Assembly: GCA_026874595.1 (NCBI GenBank)
Contig: CM049307.1
Span: 73,510,643 to 73,574,642 of the forward strand
Source: Sipunculus nudus
Taxonomy: Eukaryota; Annelida; Sipuncula; Golfingiida; Sipunculidae
Direction: 5' to 3'
Length of the DNA: 64,000 nucleotides
Part shown: positions 24,801 through 36,800 of the stretch, in pieces
Layout of the letters: each line of letters starts with the position of its first letter
Numbering within the stretch: the first letter of the stretch is position 1
Notes under the pieces: model-generated
The model's database searches: none
Seen by the model: only the letters and a program-made list of their open reading frames with translations
Told to the model about the DNA's origin: nothing
Made by a program: the position numbers and the translations under genes

Positions 24801-27800
24801 CTCATATCTCTGCAGTGACTTGACTAATTCACCTGAAATTTGGCATGCGTATACATCCTGGATAGCTTTTCTGATTTTATGACAGGTGGCGCCATCTGCC
24901 TTCTAGTTTATGCAGCAGACATCCAAGCTCATATCTGGGGAACCGTTTGACTGATTGGGCCAAAGTTTTGCATGTGTATAGTTCTCACATAGCTCTTTAT
25001 CATACGCAAAACTGGTGGCGTCACCTGCAACCATTTTTGCTCTGCGTCCATCTGTTTGTCTGCCACGGGCTAAAATCACTCATATACATGTAGTGGTTTG
25101 ACTTATCTGCCTTAAATTTTGCATATGTATACAACTTGGACGGCTTTCTGGATTTTGTGGTGGGGGGGCAACCTACATACACAATTTGGCTGCAGACATC
25201 CATGCTAATATGCAAGACTCTATTTCCCCTTGCCACTCAATCCATGCCTCACTTCACCCGTTCCACTCTGATTTAGGCGGATACACGTAGTCGCTTGTCG
25301 ACTACCCGTATTCTAGTTTGGAAATATTTTCACTGATTTCTCCATTATCAAAGACATAGATATACACCAGTTATTACCAGGGCCAAAAATCAGACCAATG
25401 AGAGTGGATGTTCTGGTGTAATCAGACCAGGAAGAGTGGGTGAAGCATGTTTATAATTTGGAGCTGGATGCAAAGTGCAAAACCATGCTCTCATTGGTCT
25501 GATTATAAATCTTTGCTTTGTGCCCACCCTGGTGGTGTGACCCAGAGAATCTTGCTATACAAAGCAGCGGTTAAAGCCAAGGAGATCTGGGACTACTGCA
25601 GTGTATAACCACTGAGTGGGGAGCATATGGTATATCAGGTATTGACAATTTACAGTTGTATATCTTTATATTTGCTTGACTACTTCATGGCAAAAATAAA
25701 GTAGGTTACGAGCAACAAAGAATATAGGAGTCTAGGAGTTGATGGAACAATTTGATGGGATCAGAGAATGGAGTAGAAAACAGACTCACCCCGATGAGTG
25801 CCTACCTGTACCACCTAACTAAAAAACCAAATGACATATCTACTCAAACAGTTCCACTCCTAATTGTACTCAAGATGTTTGCACTAGTAGCTGTCCCTTC
25901 TAAATGACTGAGAGATATAAAAACTTATCCTGCTTGGTTCTTGATCCAGACCAAATGATGTGTTAATGCAGCTAATAATTTCATAATTAAGACTTGCACT
26001 TCTATAAAAAACAGAACTGAAATCCAGGAATGATTTCATCTTATCTGACTAATTGCATGTTTAAAATTTGGAGCTGGATGCACAGTGCAATACCATGTTT
26101 TCCCTGACCTGATTACTATTCTATGCTCTGTGCCCACCCTGACCCTGGAACCCAGAGTACCTTGCTATACAAAGCAGCAGTTACAAGAAAGGAGATAAGG
26201 GATGACTGCAGTGAATATAACTGTTGCAGTGTACAACAGAGGAATAAGTGAGGGCCTTCATGAGTACAACCAGCTGATTGCAACACAAATAGTGGATTAC
26301 AGACCCTGTATCTACTAAATACACTGTTTTAAAATATAGATATTATAAGATATCAAATGTGTATATTTCATTTAAATATCCATTGTACAGGACTTGGGAA
26401 CCCCGTCTGTGCCAGTGAATCCCAATGATGAGCAGGAGGAGTCCCCAGTCATTGTGATTCCGAAAAAGAAAAGACTGAGGTCCCTGGATGCCTTTAGAGG
26501 GTGAGTGGTGATCAGGCTGGTCGTATAAAAATATATCCATTGTCTGTACAGCAACCTTTATTTTAGACAAATTAAACTACTCCTAGAGACACTAGTTATA
26601 CAAGAAGTGGCCGTGTTCATACCATAAACATGATTAGATAATCATATGGACTGACGCCATTTTTGGCTGTGCATAGTCCAAAATAAATTTAGAATACCTG
26701 TTATAGTGTTTACCTTAAGCCATAATACTGAGATTGCTGTGATCATGGGTGGATGTTTTTCCAAGGGATGTTTTTTTCTGTGTGTCTTTTATCCTTGCTG
26801 GAAGAAATTGGTTCTTCCAGAGGTTCCAATCTTTTTCAGAAAAAAGGTGGAAGAAACTCTTAAATATAAAAAAATTGCACTTAACTTTACTGTTAACCCT
26901 TTGAGACTCAGATGTATTTGGTAATAGCAATGTATAATATATAATATATCATTGTAATATTAACTAAATTCTCCATAAAATTCAAATAAAATCTGATATG
27001 GCCAAGATAACATTAGTATATAACTTCTTTAGATTAATATTTTACTCTTAAGGTATTTTTATTCAAAAGTTTTCTGTTACCATGGCAAAAGAAACTTCAC
27101 TGGGTGAAATATTGTTATGAGTACACTTTGAATCATAAAAATTTCTGAAATATTATAATAAGGGCCAGTATGTAAGCAGTGATACTGCTGACATCCACCT
27201 TCACAATCTTATCACTGGAAATCGGTTCATTACTGTTATATTCTTCCTGAATTGGTCAGTCATGACATGAAGCAATCACCTGTACAATTATCCTAAGCCT
27301 TAGAGGCCTTTTTTATAATCAGCAACTTTAATAGCACCTAGGTGTTTGATTCTAGTACTACATTAAGGTCAATTAGTCTCATTCAGTGTGGGTCAAACCT
27401 TGAAAATGCTCTTTTCAAAATAACTCAAGTGCTGACATCTTTCAATGTAACAAGACAATATGTTGCCAGTCTTGAATACTCATATATCTCTCTCGATCTC
27501 CACTATAGTGGTGATATAGTCCAAAGGGGTTAAAGCCAGATATAAAACATATTACCTGACAGTATGCACTATTTAAGTACATCTTAAATACGATTCCACT
27601 TATTATTTATTATTTTCAATAAGACTCTTCCATATTAACTACAGACCCATTTGCTAATCACCTTTGGCCTGTATCTTTGCAGTTAAATCGAACACTGTCA
27701 ATGTTTTAAGTAATTTTAAAGGATTTTTTCCACATTTTCAATGTTTATTTAATGATATTACCATGGCATGATAAGAGGATATCAACTAATGATGTAACAT

Positions 27801-30800
27801 TCATAAATAGGAGCATTAGAGATATGTTGGTCCAACACTTCTCAAATCTTTGTGAATTCTTAATATAGTGTGTGAAAATGAATTTTTGTCAGTAATCTTA
27901 CAGTTACTTCACTTTCTCTACAGAGACAAAGCCGCTTGATAAATTTAATTTTTTCTTCTAAAAGACTCCAAAATGCTTTTTTATTGTTAAATATTAGACA
28001 GAAAAATATATAAAAATTGTTTTAAGTTATCAACAGGCTACCATCAATACAAGAAAGCACAATTATATATATTTACTGGTACACTTCACAACAGACAGAT
28101 ATGGTGTATAATGTTTGTTTATGAATGTTCACCCATTTAACTGCATTTGCCTTCTTGCAGGTGCTGCCACCTTGTATCAGACACAGACACTGACTCACTA
28201 TTGTTTCTGTTTTCAGCCTGTGTATTGTGATCATGATATTTGTGAATTACCATGGCGGTCGGTACTGGTTCTTTAAGCATTCTGTATGGAATGGCCTGAC
28301 CTTGGCTGACCTTGTCATGCCGTGGTGAGTTCCGGCAGAGACATGGAGATGTTGAGTGTTTGTACTGTCCTGGTTTGGTGAATTAACCATTTCTTTACTG
28401 CTGCCTAGCTGCTTTCCAGATTAACTTTCAAATTTACATTGTTATTTTCTTTCTGCATAGTTCAGGATAGTACAGATTAGTTCTTCCGGTGGAGCATGGT
28501 GGCATAATGGATAGGGTGCTGGATTTGTGACCACTAGATTGTTGGTTGGTGTCCCGTTCTGACAGATTTTAGCGCTAAGACTCCTAGCTAAAGTCTATAC
28601 CAAAAGGGTATGCTCTCAAGACCCAGGATTTAATGGGTGGCAAGCAAACATAGAACGAATAACTTTCTGGCACCTGATATGGCTGCTTGGGTGGTATGCT
28701 CCTGAGGGAGCTGAGAAAAGTCATGAGAATAAACAGGTCCAAAAGCCAGGAAGGCAAAGTGTAAAGTTGGATGATACTGATACCGTCATTGTTATCAGAC
28801 TATAAACCCCCCATCTTTACCTTTCTTTTATAATGCACATAATGAAAAGATTTAACTCTTAACTTACCATTCTGAAAAACATTCCGTGCATGTATTATAA
28901 AACTTTGAGTCTGGATATTGGGCAGCATGTAAGGAAGGGGTTAACAAACCAATGCGAGTGACTACAGAATAACAAAAAATGTCTATGTACTGATCTTTTA
29001 GGTTTTTGTTGGTGCTTCTTTGCATGTCTGTATATACCAGCTATGTGTTGTCTGTCCTTGCATGTTTTAGTATTACTGTTTATTTTGACATGCATGTTTT
29101 ATTTGCTTATGAGGCATAGACATATTGTCAGCTTCTGTTCCATCCTTCAGTGGGTTTTTATCAGCAGCATGTGATTGATATTGATGGCTGATTTCATAAT
29201 TATCAATTTAAATTATATAAAAATAATGGAACAAACACCTCAGCAGTCGAGGAAACACTGAATTAAAAAGTGAATGCAAGGAAATAAAATAGTTTTCTCA
29301 ATGTTGATATAATATTTCTAACATTAATCACTTCATATATAATGCTTGTACCCTAAAAATTTCTTCAAGCGGTTTTCCCAGATTATGGAACTATTTATTA
29401 TTCAGCTGTGCCTGTGGTATCACATGCAGGATATCAATTTTTAAAATTTTTCTAATTTTTCAACCAAACATGAAATTGATTTTTTTTATTTTAAAACTAT
29501 ATTGTGTATAACCATCCAGATATCTGTCCTTAGCATCAGTGTGGGTAGATGCACATGTTGCAGGACAAACACTGATCTGGAGGGTAGGACAATCCTGCAA
29601 GGACAAAGTCCAGTCAGACCAAAATCTTGGTTTATACTGGCACAATCGCAGCTCTCAGCAGTACAATGTCAAATTAGACTCACTTTTAGGATAAGCTCTC
29701 ATTTTATGTGATGAAACTATTGGTACAGGGCTCCACAAGGGCTGACAATGCAAGAATTATCTTATCACCGCCATTTTATGAAATTCTTTGGATCTTTATA
29801 TATATATATATATATTCTTTATATATATATATATTTTTTTTTTTTCTAGTTATTCTAGAAATGCAGACCATGCATGCAAAATTTACATTAATAGTGCAGA
29901 CTTACAGAAAACCAGATTTAACAGATGCACTTAAAACTAAGGGTCAAATTAGCCCTAAAATTACCATGGAGTTGACTTTCTTTTCAGTATCTCACCAGGT
30001 GGCAGCAGTCTCTGTCCTGATTGATTCTGGTTTGCTTGTTTTTACTGTTGTACTGCTGGATGTCTTGCTTACAGCATGTGCTTTTCTTTAGAATGAGCTT
30101 GACTGTGATGATGTTTGTTAACTATGGTGGAGGCGGGTACTGGTTCTTTAATCACTCGTCGTGGAACGGGCTTACCGTGGCCGACCTTGTCATGCCGTGG
30201 TATGTCCATGCAGTACTGTAATCTAATGCTGTGACTGACTTCATATTGATTAGGGCAACATTTGGTAGTACAGGAAAACATGTGTGATAAGATTACCTGT
30301 GGAACTGGCTAAAAGTGGTCTTTAATTCAATGCCAGCCTTATAAGACAGATCAGTAGGGACCAATGTGAGTGCTTTTGGTTTACTCGAGGGTGGTCTAAG
30401 TAGGCAGGTGGTCTTAATTGACAGATGATACTATTAGACAGGGGGTCTTACAGAGATGCTCCACTGTTTTCTGTGTTTTATGGGGGTTTCGTTGCAATTA
30501 CCACTGTACTCTACCAAGTTAATTAATGTTAAGATTGCAAAGTATGGATGCTTTTCTTGGGTTTTCATAATTTCCTGGAAAGAGTAGTTTGCTGGTTGGT
30601 GAAGAATGTTTCTTTAATGATTCTAACCCTTTCAGGTTCTTCACACAAAGTATGATATCTCAAGCAGTCTTTGTATATAGAGTCACTACATCATTAAGGA
30701 TGTTTTTCATGCCCCCGCCACAAAGTGGCCGGGGCATATAGTTTTACCCATGTCCGTCCTTCCGTCCTTCCGTCCTTCCGAAATAAAACAGTTGTACGGA

Positions 30801-33800
30801 CTTTTTTTCGCAATGCCTGCAGATATTGGCCTGATTTTTGGTGTGTGGGCAGATAATGACCAGTTACAGATCGAGTTCACATTTCGTCCCAGTTGACCTA
30901 CTTTTGACCGTTTTACGGCTCCTAAACTTAGAAAAATTCATGAAAAATATAAATTATCATGACAAATACACATGTACGGACTTTTTTTCACAGTGCCTGC
31001 AGACACTGGCCTGATTTTTTGGTATGTGGGCAGATAATGACCAGTTACAGATCGAGTTTACGTTTTGTCCCAGTTGACCTACTTTTGACCGTTTTACGGC
31101 GCCTTAACTTAGAAAATTTCATGAAAATATAAATTTTCATGACTAATACACATGTACGAACTTTATTTTGCAATGCCTGCAGATATTGGCCTGATTTTTG
31201 GTGTGTAGGCAGATAATGACCAGTTACAGATTGAGTTCGCATTATGTTCCAATTGACTTACTTTTGACCATTTTACCGCGCCTTAACTTTGAAAAATTCA
31301 TGAAAAATATAAATTTTCATGACAAATATACATGTACGGACTTTTTTCCGCAATGCCTGCAGATATTGGCCTGATTTTTGGTGTGTGGGCAGATAATGAC
31401 CAGTTACAGATCGAGTTCTTGTTTTGTCCCAGTTGACCTACTTTTGACCGTTTTACGGCTCTTTAACTTAGAAAATTTCATGAAAATATAAATTTTCATG
31501 ACAAATACACATGTACGGACTTTTTTTCGCAATGCCTGCAGATATTGGCCTGAATATTTGTGTCTTGGCAGATAATGACCACTTACAGATCCAGTTCGCT
31601 TTTTGTCACATTTGACCTAATTTTGAATATTTTAGGGCACCTTAACTTAGAAAATTTCATGAAAAATATAAATTTTCATGACATGTACGGATTTTTTATG
31701 TGTGAGCAGATAATGACAGTTGCAGATCGAGTTTGCGTTTCATCCCGGTTGACCTACTTTTCATTGTCTTACGGCTCCTTAACATACAAAATTTCATGAA
31801 AGACAGAAATTTTTATGGAAAATGCACATGTATGGACTTTTTTTCACAGTGCCTGCAGACACTGGCCTGATTTTTTGGTATGTGGGCAGATAATGACCAC
31901 TTACAGATCGAGTTTACGTTTTGTCCCAGTTGACCTACTTTTGACCGTTTTACGGCGCCTTAACTTAGAAAATTTCATGAAAATATAAATTTTCATGACT
32001 AATACACATGTACGAACTTTATTTTGCAATGCCTGCAGATATTGGCCTGATTCTTGGTGTGTAGGCAGATGATGACCAGTTACAGATCGAGTTCGCATTA
32101 TGTTCCAATTGACTTACTTTTGACCATTTTACCGCGCCTTAACTTTGAAAAATTCATGAAAAATATAAATTTTCATGACAAATATACATGTACGGACTTT
32201 TTTCCGCAATGCCTGCAGATATTGGCCTGATTTTTGGTGTGTGGGCAGATAATGACCAGTTACAGATCGAGTTCTTGTTTTGTCCCAGTTGACCTACTTT
32301 TGACCGTTTTACGGCTCTTTAACTTAGAAAATTTCATGAAAATATAAATTTTCATGACAAATACACATGTACGGACTTTTTTTCGCAATGCCTGCAGATA
32401 TTGGCCTGAATTTTTGTGTCTTGGCAGATAATGACCACTTACAGATCCAGTTCGCTTTTTGTCACATTTGACCTAATTTTGAATATTTTAGGGCACCTTA
32501 ACTTAGAAAATTTCATGAAAAATATAAATTTTCATGACATGTACGGATTTTTTATGTGTGAGCAGATAATGACAGTTGCAGATCGAGTTTGCGTTTCATC
32601 CCGGTTGACCTACTTTTCATTGTCTTACGGCTCCTTAACATACAAAATTTCATGAAAGACAGAAATTTTTATGGAAAATGCACATGTATGGACTTTTTTT
32701 CACAGTGCCTGCAGACACTGGCCTGATTTTTGGTGTGTTGCTTGATAATGACCCGTAACAGATTGAGTTTGCATTTTGCCCTTGTTGACCTACTTTTGAC
32801 CATATGACACCTCCTGAACTCAAAAATTTTTTCAAAATTTAACAAATGTTTCTAATTTGCCCCAGGCGGGGGCATTCGTGTCGTTCCGACACGTCTAGTT
32901 TGTGACTGTAACCCTTTGTATCCTTTTGTATCCTAAAATGGAAACCCAATTTAAAATGAAGTCACCCACAGTATTAGTCCATACATGTACCTTCATCTCC
33001 TCGATTTATATCTGCTGGACAGACATAACAGTTCATGGGCCAATGTAAATTAATAATAGAACTTATTGCAACATATTTGTAGCAGTAGTTCCAGGAGCCT
33101 CAGTTGAAATGACACTCACAGCACTTGTGTGACCCCATTCATTGGGCCACAGTACCTGCCAATCAAGTGACGCCCTGACTGATTTTGTCTGAAACATTGA
33201 AATATGTGTTCCTGCTGGCTAAAACATTGCATGTTGCGCAGATTAAGGGACCTGATACAGGGGGTCTCATACCTGCTGTGCATGTCATTTCTCTTGAGGC
33301 CCGTGGACATATTGCACAAATTTATTACAATTGGATCTACCATTAATTTGACGATGGCCAATTGACTGTCCAGCAGAGATTGTCCTTGTATGGAATACCA
33401 CAGTATCTGCTTTGTAAATACTAACATGTTAAAACTGTTGAGTTTATGTATCATTTCTAGAATGCTGTATTCTACTAAATATTTCATGCATGAATTCTTG
33501 AGACAGATCGCGAATCAGTTACTATTATCACTCCATTCTACAATACATTGCAGTTTATCATGTAATGCATGGATTTAGATGTTTAATTTAAAAATGATAC
33601 ACAATATCGCTTAATAATCTTTAATAGCAAATAAATTCATTTCATTATAATGCAACATTTATGACCTGCACTGTGCATAGCATATTTAGTTCTTTAATAA
33701 GACAGTAATCCCTAGAATATGTGGATATATTTTTGTGTTGTTCACACTGTTTATAGGTTTCATGGAGAGAGAATTTTACAAATTATAGATTATACAAGTA

Positions 33801-36800
33801 AATGTATTATTTTAATATTTCTTTATCAGAGCTACAAAATTAAATATTCAGATTTTAAAAATGATATACAAAAAATTTAAAAATAAAAATTCAAACTTTT
33901 TTATATATATGCATCTCTCAGGTTTGAATGGTAATGTTTTTCTGGTCATTTAGGTTTACGTTCATCATTGGGACATCTATAGCACTGTCATTCAGTAGTC
34001 TGCTGAGACGAGGTACAACACGCAGACTCCTGGCATGTAAAGTCATCAAGAGAACACTCATCCTGTTTGCCTTGGGAATCATACTCAACTCAGGTGGCAA
34101 AGGTAAGAGATCTGATGGGAACAAGCAAATTCTTGGAATTATTGTCCCCAGCTTTGGTCCCTTGTTGTCTTTCATGCTTGATAAGCAACCACATTATGAG
34201 ATGTGGAGAAAATCTTGAAGGCACATGAAAACTTAAAACAGATCCACTATGACATGTAGAGACATCTGCTGGCGAACATAAAAACTAAAACACATTGAGA
34301 AATTGGATCAAAATCCACTATGACATGTGGAGACATCTGCAGATGAACATAAAAACTAAAACACTGAGTAATTGTACCAAAATTTGACCATTTTGTTTTT
34401 GCGCTGGAGAGAACTATTTTCAGATAGACACTCCTAAAACCAATCCCAACCAAGGTATGCATAAGAGCAATCACTGACCTAAATTTGACTGAAATTGGAT
34501 AATATTTAGGAAAGTTATCGCATGGAAACAAATCAGACGGACAGATAGACAGCTAGACAGACAGACAAACCCAAATCAATGTCCCCTGTTCTCCAGGAAC
34601 AATTAGAGTTTAACATAAGGTACAAGATGATGGAGGTTGTTTTGACTTTAAATTTGACCCTTCACATATAGACCAAGTCAGTTTATACAAAAGTGAAAAA
34701 ATTGTTTTCTTTGAGCTGATCAGGCAATTAGGTGCATTATATCAGACTTTTAATGACTATAATTTTATGAGATAGTATTCTGTATTCCACTTGAGGATGT
34801 TGGACAGATATGCCACACAGTGGAACCTGTCCAAAGGACCACCTGTCTAATAAGACCACCTGTCTTTTAAGACTAACATGGCAAAAACCGAAAACATTCA
34901 CATTGGTTTAAACTGCATGACCTGTCTAATAAGACCATCTGTCCATTAAGACCACTTTCAGCCAGCCCCGCGGATGGTCTTATAACACAGGTTTCATTGA
35001 ATGATTAAATATGGTGAGAAAAGAGAGAGTCAGTCAATTTTGTTGTGTTAACTGTAATTATTTGGAATAAAATACAAAATGTGAACAAATTTTTTTGCAT
35101 TGGCTGCACTTTTTCCATTCAGTTAGCATGTTTTATCAACCTTACTAACAAACTTTTTTGTTCTTAGTCCACTGGCCACAAAGTTTATACCACACTGGTA
35201 TGTGTGCTCTCTTCATGCAGGACTGAATGTGTCTAGAACCCAGTCTAGATCAAGATATACTAGAAAAATATAAATAATACAGAAATATATCCTATATACT
35301 TATCATGCATTTTGTTGTTTTATGGACTTTATTTGTGTTATTTGTAGAACGAGTCCATCTTCCCACCTTCCGCATCCCTGGTGTACTACAAAGATTAGCA
35401 GCTTCCTATTTTGCTATTGCTATGATGGAAGTATTTTTTGCCACTCCACATGACCCTCATGAGGTATTGTTAGAAAAAAATGTCTTTTAGTTCAGTTGAA
35501 ATAAAAATTTTACAAAAATGCAATATTTATACTCTGCCAATAGTAACATCAAGACAGTTTTGAGTAGATTTATGATGAGACACATACAAATATTTTGAGA
35601 TAATTTTTTAATGTTTGTTCATCTGTCATGTTTTTCTCATATTTAATAGACATTTTAAAAAATTATAGCGAAAGGTTTTCATTTTGCGCTCTAAATTGGG
35701 TTATGATAAAAAAAATTACTATAAACCCAAAGGGGCAAAAAACACAGGGACATCATGTTTTTTTTTAAACGGTAATTTTTCATGAAAATATGAAAAAAAA
35801 ACTTAATGGATTGAAGCGAGATACAACATTTCCTCCCTGATGAAAAATTCTGTTAGGTTTATGGTGGTAATTGGTATGTACTTTTTTGCTAAACAGGTAA
35901 AAGCACTACATAACAAAGGAACTCTTATCAAAATTGTATTATTTTATCTTCTTGAAAGATGAAAATCAAAATAAAAATGTTTGATGTGGAAGGTTAAAAC
36001 TGACGCGGGTGGTGCCTGAGAACCATACCATTTATTTTCTTTGGCCTTAGATGTCAATTTAAGGAACTACATAGCTTAGTTCTGTAGCTGAGGCTAGTCT
36101 TTGGCTTTATCTTTTCAGTACAAGTGGTGGGCGTCAGTGAGAGATATCATCCCATACTGGCCAGAGTGGCTGATCAGCCTGGGACTGGTGGCGGCACAAA
36201 TCTGTCTCACATTCCAGCTGGATGGAGGAAATGGCTGCCCAAAGTCAGTGTTACATTTAATGTCTATACTTTTATACTGATTACAACAAAGTTATTTATG
36301 AATACATGCAGGAATCATACCCTCTCCTTATACTGCATGTTTATCAGTGGTGTCTACTTTTGTTTTATTTCCACCATTGGACATATAAGTTTATAATATT
36401 TTAGATAAGGAGTGAATGATTGGACATAGTATCTTACAATAATATGAAATACAAGTAACATGTCTTTATATTAGGTTGTCAATTAAGTAAACAGCAAATT
36501 GTGACTAAAAGATGTATGTTTTATACCATTTATATATTTTATATGTACATCAACATGATGTATGGAGTACTATAACTGTTTCTTTATTTGATGTCTGTTT
36601 AGAGGCTATTTGGGTCCAGGCGCTCTACACACGTATGGACAGTACTATAACTGTTTCTTTATTTGATGTCTGTTTAGGGGCTATTTGTGTCCAGACGGTA
36701 TACACACGTATGGACAGTACTATAACTGTTTCTTTATTTGATGTCTGTTTAGGGGCTATTTGGGTTTAGGCGGTCTAAACACGTATGGACAGTACTATAA

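Noticed and set aside
19881-24818. Nearly identical 70-codon open frames repeated every 280 bp
   Set aside because: They are frames in the family B core that begin at the repeated GGTGGCGCC palindrome. No conservation beyond the repeat itself is visible.
29708-30091. A 127-codon open frame upstream of exon 8b
   Set aside because: It spans a TA microsatellite and intron sequence, is in a different frame from exon 8b and shows no family features.
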